Counted from the first letter of the stretch, positions 1 to 13,262 are shown. The stretch is 64,000 bases of DNA from Hydra vulgaris (GCF_038396675.1 NC_088933.1:35760001-35824000), one strand, 5' to 3'. Made by a program: numbers and translations. The notes: generated from the sequence alone by a model not told the origin.

Positions 1-390
1 TTTTAATTCTTATTTTCTTATTTTTATTTTATTATTTTTTAATACACAAATAATACACATTAACACATAAAAAATATTTTAAACAACATTAAACATATAA
101 CTATTTCACAATTATTAGCCAACTATAAACAAATTAATAATATTATTAACCTAACTACTAATCAATTTCCGTCCCGTAACGATCTAAAATACAAATATAA
201 ACCGTAACGTCCACTAAACAAATCGTAGCAAAATTAAACTTTTACTACTTGCCTGATGATTGTGATTACACATGAAACTCAGAGTTGCAATATTAAATTA
301 TATTATAAACATTAGCATTTAGCTAATTCCTGGTTCTGCGGGTAACAGTAACATATATATTATATATATATATATATATATAAAATTTAT

Positions 391-421
<31 letters not shown>

Positions 422-2325
422 TATTTACTTATTTCTACAGCATAAATAACACAAATCTGTGTAGTGTAGGATTTTTGTAATCCTACTATAGTAACACATA
501 GTTAATTATTTGTTGTGTGATGAGATATCATATTTTTCTTAAATTTGTTAACTGTTTTTGATGTTAATAACCTAATTAGTAAATTGTTCCAATAAGGCAT
601 TATCTTTGTGTGGTTCTTTTCTGATATTTGAAAATAGACCTTTTAGAGTTGATAAAAATATTTTTAAGTTTGGATGGCACTAACATTAGTTTACTTTGTT
701 TAAATTAGTTTTTATTTTAAAACATTGGATGAGGTCCCTCATAATTCTTTTAGTTTCGAGACTTTCTAACCATAAGCTTGATATATGTTTTCTTTTTAAT
801 AGTGATTTAAACCTGGTACAAGCTTTGTACCTCTTTGCTGAACACCTTTAAGTTTTTCAACTCATTTTTCAAAAGTGGATTCTAAACTGGTGCACAAAAT
901 TCTAATTGAGGTTAACATAGTATAGTAAACGAGTCAGTTGACCAGAATTTAAATGTCCGTCTTAGTGTACCAAGTTTTGAGTTTTTTTAGTTATCGTTGT
1001 GATGTGGTTTTTCCATTTCACGTTAGATAAAAACCTTATAATTTTCTTGAACTTTACTTCTTTATATCTTTTTTAAAGTTAAACATGAAACTTAAGATTT
1101 TTTGTATTATTTAATTTAATCTACCTTTTTCCAACCATGCACAAATGGTTATATAAGTGAAACCATATAAATAGTATATATAGTAGAAAGTACTATTTAC
1201 TACTTACTACTATATATACTATTTATATGGTTTCACTTATATATTTTTCAGAGAAAAGTTATGTTTCAACTTGCTAAAATAAAAAACATGTTATAGATAG
1301 AACTGCAAAATTCTCTAATGATCCAGAAGAAAGTTTCAAATAACGTAGAAGTTCAGATGAACTTAATGTTTTTAAAAGAAAAGTTGCAAATGGGGGTATC
1401 CAATACATCAATTTTGTATGCATAAATTTAATCTTTATAGTTTATATGTTATATATTATTACAATATTTTTTAAAAATCGTCATGAATACTTTCAATGTT
1501 TCTTTCTCATTGTTTCTTTTTTGGTAAAATAAAAATACTTTGCTCACGTTGGTAGTTACCATAAGTTTGAATTTTAACATTTATGTTTGACAATATGATA
1601 TTTATTAGTTTTTTTTGTATAAGTAGACCGACAATAAACACTATACTGTATTTTGTCAGAATTTAGCATGAATGGTCTAAAGAAGAAAAAAAAGTTTAAA
1701 GGATTGACAAGTCTATGTAGAGCTATCACTGGTACTCTCATTAGCTCATTATTGTGTTTGATTAACTTTTAAAATTGAAAGCGATGTTTTGATAAAAGAC
1801 AAAACTTTTTTAAATTTCTTTGACTATGGAACATGACATGTATTTTATTTTATGATCTTATTGAACTATGTGTTGTTGTTTTCATTAGATGCTGATTTAA
1901 AGTCAAATAAAAACTTAACCAAAATGGATCCCATGCAACTTATTGGAATAGTAATTAGGCAATCTTCTGACCGACTAAAGAGAGCATCTAATAATATCGA
2001 TATCAATCAATGATTGGTTAATTACCTATAATCAATTGTTGTATTTTTTATTTATTTTGTATATTTAGGTAATTTTTATTTATTTATAAAATATTATTGA
2101 TTATACTCTGCAGAATATATTTGTTTTTAATTTGGAAAGTGTAACTTTGTTTGAAAAATTATTCTTATTTTTTGTAAAATTAAAAATTTATTTTAAATAT
2201 ATCAAGTTACACTTTATTTACTTTGATTATTCTTTATACCTTCCCGTGCCTAGATTAAATCAATCCTAAAGTGTGTATTGTAAATCATTGCATCTCTATA
2301 TAATTTTTAAAAGAATGTCTTGGTA
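1..2325. other. AT-rich noncoding stretch
   Basis: No convincing coding region or RNA gene is visible on either strand. It holds a (TA)n tract at about 352-414 and one long perfect hairpin at 1151-1242. Everything else looks like unconstrained intergenic or old repeat DNA. Confidence 0.6.
1151..1242. repeat. Perfect 36-bp inverted repeat (hairpin)
   Basis: Positions 1151-1186 are the exact reverse complement of 1207-1242, with a 20-bp spacer. The arms read from ATATAAGTGAAACC to TATATAGTAG. Perfect identity suggests a recent origin or a MITE-like hairpin. No target duplication was identified. Confidence 0.9.
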
Positions 2326-2516
2326 AAATTAGGACGTCCTCAAGTCTTTCACATAGGGCCAGCCTCAGACGTCCATAGGACGGCTAAATAGACGTCTTTA
2401 GGACATCTGGAGTAAACGTCCTCAACTCTTTCATTTGAGACCAACAAAGGACGTCATATGGACGAGAAATAAGACATCTTACGGACGTCAAAATGCCCGC
2501 TGGGCAGGGACCGCTA
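2326..2516. repeat. Tandem palindromic array, GACGTC type
   Basis: Repeated near-palindromic motifs GGACGTCC, AGACGTC and GACGTCAT occur every 20-40 bp. The right edge reads GCCCGCTGGGCAGGGACC at about 2494-2512 and runs straight into a (TA)n tract. The array does not code. It resembles in form, but not in motif, the arrays at 11.9, 23.5, 47.8 and 53.4 kb. Confidence 0.7.
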
Positions 2517-2519
2517 GAA

Positions 2520-2522
<3 letters not shown>

Positions 2523-2588
<66 letters not shown>
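2523..2588. repeat. (TA)n microsatellite
   Basis: Uninterrupted TA dinucleotides next to the GACGTC array. Apparent Ile-Tyr open frames across it are artefacts. Confidence 0.95.
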
Positions 2589-2594
<6 letters not shown>

Positions 2595-2830
2595 TCTATA
2601 AAATTAACAAATATAAAAATGATACCGAGTTATCTAAAGAAATTTAAGACATAAAGACAAAATGTTTACACCCTTGATTCAGTGGAAAATTGTAAAACAT
2701 TGCAATCCTTATAACGATTCGTCAAAAATAAATTATAAAAATTCGTCAAACGTACTTGTAAACGTACTCGCTGGACAATATCTCGTCCAGAAAGTTGATC
2801 GGTCAATGTAGAAAAAGGTAAACGCAAAAA

Positions 2831-3648
2831 TTGTTACCTTATAAATCGAGGAAAGGAATTGAAAGACCAGTAAAGCAACCAAAAGTGGCATGTAATAATT
2901 CATGTCGCTTCAAATACTCACAGGTATTTACTGAAGAAAGAATTGAAATATGTAGAACTTTCTGGTCATTGGATTATGATAGGCAAGCGGATTTTTACAT
3001 AGGTAATACAGAGCAAAATTTACCTATAAGAAAGAAGTTGCAAACAACAAAAGGAAATCGACAATTGTCCAGGTCTTATTTCTTCATGAAAGGTGACGCA
3101 AAGGTGCGAATTTGTTAAACTTTCTTTAAAATACACTAAGTATTTCTGATGGACCTATCATCCACGCTTTTAAAACACCGAGCAATATGGGAGTATTTGG
3201 AGGATCAGCAAAACGAGGCAAACACTCTCCGTCAAATGAAACCTCAGCAGATTTTCTAAATTTTGTTAAATCACACATAGAAAACTTTCCTGTAATTGAA
3301 TCACACTATTGTCGTTGATCAAGCAAAAGGCTGTACCTTGATTCCAAGCTTTCAATTGCAAAGATGTACGAGCTTTACTTGACAGAGTGTGCAAGCCAGA
3401 ATAAATCTCCAGTATCAACAATATCGTACAGACGAGTATTTTCATCGAACCACAACTATTCGTTTTTCAAACCCAAGAATGATCAATGTGTGACATGTAA
3501 CAATCACGACAGTGCCTCTAATGAAGCTAAACTTAACAAGTTCCAAAAGAGAAAAAACAATCATAATAGTTTGTTGCCAACCAGCAAGCGGATTTTTAGT
3601 CCCTCCAATGTTGATTTAACCACGTATTCGAGTAAGACCTACTTCTAG
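2831..3648 (+). pseudogene. Repeat-family protein with KP.ND.C..C motif, decayed
   Basis: Three frames join into one decayed protein. An N-terminal part (2831-3118) is followed by a segment near 3180-3310 that reads KRGKHSPSNETSADF and FPVIESHYCR, then by 3364-3648 with MYELYLTE, SYRRVFSSNHNYSFFKPKNDQ and CVTCNN. I recognise the order (KRG.H.P.N, P..ESHY.R, FN..F..PK.D.C..C) from uncharacterised, multicopy invertebrate proteins, probably transposon-related, but no named family comes to mind. Frameshifts and the absence of a clean start make it a remnant. It runs directly into a pogo-type catalytic segment at about 3650. Confidence 0.5.
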
Positions 3649-3655
3649 TGGCAGC

Positions 3656-4150
3656 AAAAATGGGTAGATGACAACTAATTTGTTAAAAAAATGGTTTAAT
3701 CAATTTCTACAAGCAGTCCAGCCACAATCAAGAAACCAACCAGTGCTTCTAATTTTAGATCGACATTCAAGTCATAAAAAAAATCTTAGTGTTATATAAA
3801 AGCTCGCGAGACAAATGTTATTATATTATCACTTCCATCCCACTGCACGTACAAACTGCAACCACTTGATGTTTCATATTTTTACAGCCTTAAAATATTC
3901 TATGATCAAGAAGTTGGTAAGTGGCTTCGTCACCATCCAGGTCGTTCTGCAACTGAATTATTTGGAATAGCTTATGGGAAAGCTGCAACTGTTCAAAATT
4001 GTCAGTCAAGGTTAAAAAATATGGAATATATCCATTTGATAAAAATGTGTTTACTGAAGAAAACGTTGCTGCAGATAAGGCTACTGGTCAATCGTATGTT
4101 GTATTAAAAATTTTAAAACCAAATATTACCTCTAAAATGCACCCTTCTCT
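3656..4150 (+). pseudogene. pogo/Tigger-type transposase, C-terminal half (DDE_1)
   Basis: Reading across small frameshifts gives GWMTTNLFV, PVLLILDRHSSHK, then an LQPLDVSYF block, then [15 protein letters not shown] and [11 protein letters not shown]. This is the standard order of the C-terminal half of a DDE_1 (pogo/Tigger/jerky-like) transposase: the D of LILD is the second catalytic Asp and the D of LQPLD lies where the third is expected. The HTH and first-Asp regions are missing; the preceding 800 bp belong to another protein family. The frame then enters a long (TA)n tract. It is a dead fragment. Confidence 0.75.
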
Positions 4151-4227
4151 CGACAATGGGTTAGACTCTGCAAAAGATTTAAATCATATTGATTTTGTCT
4201 CTATTACATGTTCTCTCTTTATAGAAT

Positions 4228-4396
<169 letters not shown>

Positions 4397-4460
4397 TAAA
4401 AATCAACCAAACAAATGTACATTTGAAAAATTATACATTTTAAATAGAAAACTTGACTAA

Positions 4461-6250
4461 ATGTTTTTGACTTCCTTTTCTTATTATTAAGCCATATATT
4501 TTTTATTGTCATATCATAGAATATACTATGTCAATATTACTGTTTTGTATAACATAATATATCAATAAAAAGATGCATAACACTTTTGTCTTCCTATATA
4601 CAATGTATATTGTCATTGGATATGCAATGATAGTATAGTTTGTATACATTATGTATATTCTACTATGAAAAATCCTTTTAAAAGAAATGAAATGTAAACA
4701 AACGTTTTGGTAAAAACTGTGGCAATATCAATAAAATTTGTAAAAAGTATTGATTACGAATAGCATTTTTATTCAATGATATTATTGATTAAGAGTATTT
4801 ATCACTTTGTATCGTTGTTTTCCTTTTTACAAATTTTGGGTAAAAACCTTTAGTTTTTAGTTCATGTAGAATGTATTTATAGATTTATCAAACACAATAA
4901 ATACAGTTTTTAATATAATTATCTATATAAATCAAAAAAATAATATATTAATGTAATAATATTAACTTACAACTTAATTTATTAATTAATAACATACAAC
5001 TTAATTTATTTCAAACAACTCTTTATGAAACCGTTAGTTATTATTACTTAGATTTCAAAGTTATTTCGAGATAAAATAAAAAATGGCGCATGCATTTAAC
5101 AACAACCAAATAAAATATCTACGGAAAGTTAACCATTAAACTAAATATTTGTGACCGATAAAATCGAGTCACAAATATTTAGTCTCGATTTTATTAGTCG
5201 ATTAGTAATCGACTAATAAAATCGAGAATTTAATTTTAGTTCACATGTTCGTTTGATCTGTGTCTTATTACGAATAAACACACTTGCGAATGTAATTCAG
5301 ACACTATATCTCAGTAGGGTTAGAAGTCAAATGAACTGAGTAAGAATTGCTTTATTGTCAAAATAACATTTATATCCCGGCGAAAAGATGCTTGTTGTTG
5401 TTCGAGAAAAAAAACTTTTTTTTAGCTGCGGTTCCTCACTTAAAGCTTTTTTCAATTCACATTCAGTTAAAGAAAATGTTGTTAATTTTGTATAGTAGAC
5501 TTTAAAATCACTTAACACTCTACTGATTCCTTTTCCATTATTAAACATCGGATTAAAGAAAGCATGATGCCATTTAAAAGATTGAGCATTACACAAGCGC
5601 ACCGTTCCACAGTTTTATGAGAAGCTTTATCAATGATGAAAGCGTAAATATGTTCTTTTATATTTAAATTTTCTTCAAAACTGAGCGGTGATGTAGTTTA
5701 CCTCGATTGTCAGAAAATAGAATTCGTTTGTAAGTTGTCGTTGATCTTTTTTTTTCTAATACTGTTTTGAAAGTTTAAAACTTCTTATAAAGGTCGTTGT
5801 TTTTGTCAACTATCCTGGTATCTAAGTGGTATCTTTATTGTTATTTCGAAGCTTTTTAAAGCTTTAAAGTCTGAAAGTTGACTAGAAAGTGGTGGATATT
5901 TTTGAAAGTTTTTTGTTTTAGAAAGTTGTTTTGAAATATCTGAAGCTTTAAAAATATAAAGTATTTGGTTTAATAAGTTCAGAAGCTTCAAAATTCTGTC
6001 GATATATATTTTTTGATTTGCTTTTGTCATTGAAAAATGTTCTGTATTTGAAAGTTTGAAAGCTTTTGTGGTTGTTTTTTTTTTTTTTTGCGCTTAATTA
6101 TCCGAAGACACTCGTGTTTTCCCGCTCGATTAAAAAAATACTTACATTTGTATTTATTTGTTTCATAACTTGACACCTAACACCACAGTGACCATTTGCC
6201 GAAAACAGACATAAAAGATACTCAAAATATTTTATCAAACAAAATAGTAT
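4461..6250. other. Noncoding AT-rich stretch with palindromes
   Basis: No recognised gene. Short minus-strand frames at 5327-5602 and 5806-6030 have no recognisable motif. The main structure is the palindrome cluster at 5139-5227. Confidence 0.5.
5139..5227. repeat. Two adjacent perfect palindromes
   Basis: 5139-5154 (ACTAAATATTTGTGAC) is the reverse complement of 5168-5183, and 5183-5204 is the reverse complement of 5206-5227 with a 1-nt spacer. Both share CGATTTTAT-like sequence. The region could extrude as a double cruciform. Confidence 0.85.
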
Positions 6251-6275
6251 CACCTTTTGTACAAATGTTGAAGGA

Positions 6276-7135
6276 TTGATAATTGAGCTTGAATGTGCCT
6301 ATTCCTCTAATCAAAGACGCTTCTTTATCGACTCCTCAAAATACTCTGTAAAGGCAGTATTAATTCATATTGGAAATAAATATCCTTTCATTCCAATAGC
6401 TCATGCAGTGGAACTGCAGGAAACTTACGAGACAATGAAAACTGTACTCGACTGTGTTAGCTATGGCAACCACAAGTGGATTATTTTTAGTGACCTTAAA
6501 TTAGTTGCCCTGTTGCTTGGCCTACACTGGGTTTAATTAGGTATATGGGTTTTCTCTGCCCAGAATTTAGCCCAGGATACCGCAAAGTTAAACACATTCC
6601 ACTTGTTGAACCGCTGAAGATTGTGCTTCCTCCTTTTCATATCAAATTGGGTTTGGTAAAATATTTCACAAAAGCAATGTATAAAAACAGTGCTGGCTTT
6701 AAGTACGTCCAAACAAAGTTTTCTCAAATCATTTCTGAGGCAAATATTACAGAAGATTTGTTTTGAAGGTCCTCAAATAAAGAGCTCCTAAAAGAAAGGA
6801 AATTTGAGGAAACTCTTGCACCAACTTAACGCAATGCTTGGCAGTCATTTAAAGCCGTGGTTCATAACTTCCTGGAAAACAACAAGGCAGATAATTTCAA
6901 GAATCTGGTAGAAAGTCTTGTTATTATCAAGAACTGGGTTGTCGAATGTCATTTCTTGAATTCTCATCTTGACTTTCTCCCAGAAAATTTAGGCGCAGTT
7001 TCAGACGAACATGGTAAAAGATTTCATCAGGAGATTCGGACCACGGAGAAGAGGTATCAAGGCAAATGGAATGAAGCTATGATGGCCGAATATTGTTCGC
7101 TTTTAAAAAAAGACGCTCAAGAGACTCATAAATGA
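6276..7135 (+). pseudogene. Multicopy arthropod/cnidarian repeat protein, C-terminal part
   Basis: Frames at 6276-6536, 6545-6766 and 6857-7135 assemble into one protein. The order is LECAYSSNQRRFFIDSSK, GNKYPFIPIAHAV, a KW..F.DLK.VA..LGL segment, VEPLKIVLPPFHIKLGLVK, FLENNKADNF, then SDEHGKRFHQEIRTTEKRY and QGKW. I know this string, especially SDEHG.RFHQ followed by EKRYQGKW, from many uncharacterised, repeat-like proteins in arthropod genomes; its enzymatic role is not known to me. Two frame changes and internal stops show decay, and the N-terminus is not found. Confidence 0.65.
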
Positions 7136-7501
7136 TAGTCCAAGCTCACTCATAATTTCTAAACACTTGTAACCATATCTTATTCATGTCACGTTTTATA
7201 TATCTTTATACGAAAAGCAGCATTTAAACTAAAAGTGTTTTTCGAATATTCCTAGAAATTGGTAGGTATAGTATAAAAACTAATGCAATTTTAGGACTCT
7301 ATTTTATATACATAGTGTTTATTAATACATAGTATTTATTTATATTAAATGTTTATATAAACGTTTATATGTTATGTATGAAATATTTATACAATTTTAA
7401 AAACATTTAAGTTTTATTTATGCTATTTTGTATAACTAAATAATTAATTATACAAAGTAGTTTAAACTATTTTGTATAACCCATGTACATGTTATAATGA
7501 T

Positions 7502-7506
<5 letters not shown>

Positions 7507-7581
<75 letters not shown>
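7507..7581. repeat. (TA)n microsatellite
   Basis: Pure TA tract in the AT-rich spacer upstream of the Tnp2-like remnant. An acidic short frame (about 7655-7725, SYDDDENYG) follows and could be an N-terminal exon of that remnant, without further support. Confidence 0.9.
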
Positions 7582-7583
<2 letters not shown>

Positions 7584-8121
7584 TTGTATATGTTAATTAT
7601 ATTTTATTATTTACGCAAAAATTCGGGTTTCATCAGGTAATCGTTGATTGTTTCATTAGATAAATCTGATGAATCATACAACAGATTACTTAATGATAGT
7701 TATGATGATGATGAAAATTATGGTTAGCTGAAACATTTATAACTCTTGCACATCTTAGCTAACTATAATTTTTTATTTGTATTATCTTTACATATTTATT
7801 ATTTAAGAAATAGCTGTTATCAGAAAATATTAAATACAATTAAAAATTATAATGGCAACATTTAACGTTAATTTCAAGATGTGTTCCGATAGAACAAAAA
7901 GAAGAAGAATTCATTCAAGAGTCTCAAATTATTGACAGAGTTATTTCAAAAAGATAAATATGAAAGTATTTCCATGCTAGACAATCCTGGTATTACTTCG
8001 AGGACTTTGGATGACATAAGCTTTAGTAATTTAAAAAAAGGTTTAGATCAGAATGTAAATGGACACAAAATCGAAATGAACGTTTAACTACTTTGCTAGA
8101 TCACAAACTAAGTATTTAGAA

Positions 8122-9927
8122 ATGCTCTCTGATAGTATTGAAAATAAATCAAGTGTTGATTTTGATTATAGTAGATGTGATTTGGAAGCTGATGAAGTTA
8201 ACAGCACCTTAAGTGACGATATTGATGATAATAATAAAAATGATGACTGTACATTAGAAAATGTGTTGCAGGATTGGGCAATAACCTATCGTGTATCTTA
8301 TTCAGCTTTAGGAGGTTTATAACATATATTGAGTCCATTACACTCTGAATTTCTTACTGATTCAAGAACTTTTTTAAAAACTCGTCGGAATATTGATATC
8401 AAGCATGTTGCAGGTGGAGAATATTATTATTTTGGTGTGCAGTATTGGATACAAAATAATTTTAAATTCAATTTTCCCAATTCTCAAGTTGAACTTTTAC
8501 ATATTAATATTAACATTGATTGTGTACCACTTTTTAACAGCAATTTTATTTCTTTTTGGCCAATTCTTGGTTCACTGAAAGAGTGCCCATTAGATGGAAC
8601 TTTTCCTATTGCTATATATAGTAGTACAAAAAAACCTACTTCTCTTGATTGAATATCTAAATGACTTTGTTTTAGAAATGAAGAACTTAAAGCAACATGG
8701 CTTTTTATTTAATAATAAAACTTATATAGTGAAAATTGATGCTATAATATGCGATGCACCAGCAAGAGCTTTCATTAAATGTATTAAGCCTCACTCTGGT
8801 TATAATTCTCACTCTGGTTATAATTCATGTGAGAGATGTATGCAGCGTGGCAAATGGTGTAACAAAATTACACAACCCAATATAGCAGCACCACTAATTA
8901 CAGACTTAATCTTTACTGAGCGTCAATATTTTGAGCATCATGTAGGTACTTCACCATTGGAGGAGTTGGGTTGTGGTATGGTTACAGAATTTCCATTAGA
9001 TTATATGCGACTTGTGTGTTTAGGTGCTATGCGTAGGATTTTGTTTCAATGGATTCATGGACGGCGTGGGGATTGTAAGCTATCTCAGTTACAATTATCC
9101 ATGATATCTGACAACTTAGCTGTTATTTGTAAACACATCCCAAGAGAGTTTTCACGAAAGCCACGATCTCTTTCAGAATATAAAAGATGGAAAGCGACTG
9201 AATTAAGACAATTTTTATTGTACACTGGGCCTGTTGTCTTAAAAAATGTTCTAAAAGACACAGTTTATTCAAATTTCCTTTGTGGTTTGTGGTCACATTT
9301 TCAAAGTTATATGGTGAAAATCAACTTGTATATAATATCCATTCTTTAATACATTCACCAGCTAATTCTAAACGCTATGGTGTTCTTGATAACGTGTCAG
9401 CGTTTAGATTTGAAAGTTACCTAGGAAGATTGAAAAAATTATTTCGCGAGCCTCAAAATCCAACTGATCAAGTGGTACGCGGAATTATTGAAGGGCACTG
9501 CAACATCATTCAAGACACTTCCAAGAAAAATCAACCAATCTTGAAGAAAATTCATTTAGATAGTCCTTTGCCAGTTGAATATTAAACTTATATCCAATTC
9601 AAACATTACCATGGACCTGATTATTTTGTTTCCACGTCAATTGGAGATAATTGTTTCAAGGTTGAAAATAAGTTAGGAATTGTAAAAAATATTCTGCATA
9701 ATTCCACCTTTGCTAAGCCTAATGAAGCTTTAGTTGTGTTTGAAGAGTTTGAAGATATAGAACTATTTTTTTCAGATCCAGTTAGTTCCATTTCGCTTTC
9801 AATATACTTTGTTACCAAACTTACTGGCATAAGACGAACCTTTCCCATTGCTAGTCTGATGGCCAAGTATATTCTACTCCCTTTTAAACAAGGATTTGTT
9901 GCTTTACCTCAAAGGCATTTTTCATAA
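8122..9927 (+). pseudogene. Tnp2-like (EnSpm/CACTA-related) transposase, decayed
   Basis: The protein begins with an acidic region and then has TLENVLQDWAITYRVSYSAL, a DIKHVAGGEYYYFG block, PLFNSNFISFWPILG, IICDAPARAFIKCIKPHSG, CERCMQRG, EFPLDYMRLVCLGAMRR, SRKPRSLSEYKRWKATELRQ and a C-terminal NQLVYNIHSLIH...FESYLGRLK block, ending near 9927. This order matches the animal transposase family whose core resembles plant Tnp2, which moves DNA by cut-and-paste. Damage: an in-frame TAA at 8320, frameshifts near 8640 and 9310, and an in-frame 18-bp duplication at 8792-8827 beside the CxxC motif. A DUF4806 gene follows on the same strand about 250 bp downstream. Assignment to EnSpm/CACTA rather than a sister group is uncertain. 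Confidence 0.7.
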
Positions 9928-10177
9928 TTTTTAATAAAATTGTTTTCAAGTTTTATTCATATTAATATAGTTTACAGTGTGAATGTTTAATATACAATTT
10001 GTTATTCCATAAATAAATAAATATACAAAATTTCTATTTTGACAAAAATTACTTTGGATTATTTTCATTTGATTTTAAAAAATTAAAGAAAGAGTAAGTT
10101 ATAAGCTTTATGATTACATGATATATTATTGTTTATTCAATTTCTGCAGTACTTTTTACAATAATAAATTTTCAAAA

Positions 10178-11704
10178 ATGTATGCTATGCTCGAATATAT
10201 TAAGACTCAAGAGATTGATTTTCTGCCAATCAAGTGGATGGTTAATAGACTCAACTGGGATGTTAATAATTTAATCAAAAATAAAAGTGTATTAAATTTT
10301 TACTATTCACCAGCAAAATCAGCAAACAAAGTGTTGAGTGCCAAAAAACATGCAGCATTCCAGAAGAACACTGGCTTTTATACAAAATACGGATTCTAGG
10401 AACTGCAAGTAATTATTGTTAAATTTTTTGAAATTCTTAGTGTTTCTCTTTTAATAGGAAATTTAAAGGTCCTTCAGGGACTATCAATTAGTCATATACA
10501 AAATGCTTTGGTAATGGTAGAAAGAAGATCTCTTCTTTCTCTTATTTCCAAAATATATTGTCTGTGCAAATTTTCAATAGCAAAAAATATACATAGACTT
10601 GCAGGAAGTTAAAACTAAAATTGTTTAGAGCATAATATTTAACTAATGTTGTTGATATTACTTTTCTGAATATTCAAATCAATGTACACAAAATTTAAGT
10701 AATTTTTCTAGACACTCTTAAAGTGCAAAAGAAAAAACAAAGCTGGCTGAAGAGACATCCAATGTAGAAATATGGAAACATGGAAAATTAGGTTTGTGAT
10801 TTCAAGCTTTTGGTCAGAGTTACAAAAAAAATTTAGCATATGCTTATTTCAAATTTATTTCTAACTTTTAGAAATATACTTGGTGGTTTTCAGATTTACA
10901 GATAATTTGCAGACTTTTATTTTTTATTTTTGTATATTGGTTGTTTTAATAATGAAACCAATTAATTAGTTAATTAATTTTTATTTATTTTATAACTATA
11001 ATTTAAAATAATAATTGTTAAGAAAAAGAAAACATTCTTTCACCTATGAAAGTGAAGTGGATGATGATAAAGTTGAAAACTTTTTTCAAGAAAGCCTAAT
11101 AACAGGGTAAGATAAAGTTCTACTTTTATAATGTATATAATATTATGAAAAAAATTATAAATAAAAACAGTATTATGATTTTCTTACTTTTATTTATATT
11201 TTCAGATTTTTATAGAAGAGAGATGTGAATATTGTCTTTAATAGATAGGGTATGTGGAATAGTAAGGGGTGTTATTAAACTTGAAAAACTAATAGTGAGG
11301 TGGATTTAATAGACGATCGGTAAAGTTAATTGGGAAATTTAATACCCATAGGCTGTTAAAATTTATATTTGAATTAAGGAAATATAAAATGGTTTAATTT
11401 TAGGTGTGGATAGACCTGCAAGTAATAGTTTAAAAGTTTAATGTAGCCTATAAAATTTACACTTAATTTGTTTTCTAATTGTTATTTCAGAAATACTAAC
11501 ACCTGTGGTATTACAAAACCAACACCACCTGAACACTTGAGGGCAATGCAATCAAACTCACATACGTTTCAGGTTAAAATTAAGGAAAATGCCTCTAAAT
11601 ACCTAAATAATGCACAATCCAATCTATCTGATGGCCAGCCTAGTGTATCACAACCTGATGTGTTGTCCAGTCAATCAAAAACTATTGTAGAAACTCCAGC
11701 TCAA
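10178..11704 (+). pseudogene. DUF4806 gene A, 5' exons
   Basis: The start MYAMLEYIKTQEIDFLPIKW (ATG at 10178) resembles the N-terminus of DUF4806 proteins (V-E-V-V-P-x-x-W-L pattern). Later exons with splice borders are 10712-10791 (AKEKTKLAEETSNVE, matching the A..A..TSD-like motif, one base out of frame), 11023-11106 (HSFTYESEVDDDKVENFF, donor GGTAAG) and 11491-11704 (acceptor TTTCAG, donor GTATAA). The conserved C-terminal DUF4806 domain is not here but 12 kb downstream at 23821-25001. The biochemical role of DUF4806 is unknown. Placement right after the Tnp2-like transposase suggests a second protein of one element. Confidence 0.55.
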
Positions 11705-11917
11705 GTATAAAGTTCGATCAACTCATGTAAGCTTGTTTTTAAAAGTTGCACATTTCTTTATTTAATAATTTTTTATAAGTTCATTAAAATTAGTTTATCA
11801 AACCTATGACTGTGTAATAATTTTTATTTAACATTTTATTTACATTTGACAATTACAAAATATATATATGATTTAGCTGATCTTTTGGAGAGGTTGATAA
11901 CAACCCTTGAAGAGATA

Positions 11918-12136
11918 CCCTGTGAAAAATAAAACCGCATCCCACATGGGTTCCGCGTGGGTTCCGTGTGGGATTGATGGGATTTATGTGGGACGGATTT
12001 TTCCATGTGGTATCCGTATGGAAATTTGTCACCTTAAACCCATGTGGGTAATCCCACATGGGTTACATGTGGGAACCATATGGTATTTACACACATGAGA
12101 AATCCCACGTGGGTTTTCTGTGGGATTTGCATGGGA
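11918..12136. repeat. Tandem palindromic array, CCCACATGGG type (left)
   Basis: About ten copies of CCCACATGGGTT-like and CCATATGG-like palindromes spaced 15-30 bp apart. The left edge is CCCTGTGAAAAA at 11918, preceded by TA. The same array type ends at 23752 with the inverse edge (CCCAGTGAGAAA read on the minus strand), followed by TA. Confidence 0.75.
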
Positions 12137-13113
12137 ATTAATTTAAAAGCTGGAAACTAAATAATCGACATTGCATTGCGTTACGTTTATATTGTGTGAA
12201 AATATTTTATATTAATAAAGAGAATGGCAAGCAAGTATGTAAGTACCACGAATAATTTTTATCTTTCCTTATAGAAATAAGATTAAGATTTGTGTAAATA
12301 GACGTATTATTAGGATAATATAATAGTTATTTGAATATAGATCTTGAGTAAATTATTTGCAAACAATTAACTGATGCAAGTTGAAATGTTGTCAAAAACC
12401 AATCTTGCATGCATGGGACACTGCAGTGTCCCACAAAGAAATGCAGGTTTGAAAGTCAAGGAATTTTCTTTATTAAAAAAAGAAAAAAATAGGATGAATT
12501 TCTGTAACTTTTTTTATGCTCCAAAACTTTTAACTTTAGATATAATAAGGTCCTTAAGACTTAAGGGACTTACGAACTACATTAGGAACAAAAACAGGAT
12601 ATTTACAGAAACTTTTCAATTTTTAATCTGGAGTACCACAGTGTTATTGATAATAAAGCCTCTGGGTCCAGTTTTCGAAGTAATATGATCTAAGTAATGT
12701 TTAAATAAAATAATATGCTTTAAAATGCATATAGTTATACATATAACTCCTGATAGTTAACTATATGTATAACTAGTTATACATATAATTTGTTATAAAA
12801 ACTTATTTTTTAAGGTTATGCTTGAATAAATTAGTATCAATTAATTCAAATTCAAGATTTAGTTAAAGTTTATGTTAATGTTCTTATTTGTTCATTGTTT
12901 TTGTTAATTTTATATTTATTTGTTCAAATTTATCAGTTAGTACTATATTTTACTACAGTAAGAATGTTTATCATTGTTGAACGTGATTTTATGTTGTTAT
13001 TGATGTTAAATTTATTACGTTTCAATAACTCAGATTGAATCTTAACTGAATTATTGTAAGCTTTGTAGGGGTTTGTTGTATATCAAATGGTGTTGTAAAT
13101 AAAGTAAAAACAA

Positions 13114-13166
13114 TATATACATATATATATATATATATATACATATATATACATATATATATATAT

Positions 13167-13261
<95 letters not shown>
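13114..13261. repeat. (TA)n microsatellite
   Basis: TA tract at the inner end of the left foldback arm. It has a counterpart at 14219-14283 on the right arm. Confidence 0.9.

Positions 13262-13262
<1 letters not shown>

Noticed and set aside
11853..12098. Open frames on both strands over the CCCACATGGG array, and similar ones at 23456-23856
   Set aside because: They are translations of palindromic repeats (PCGIR, HVGF-type motifs) with no protein features.
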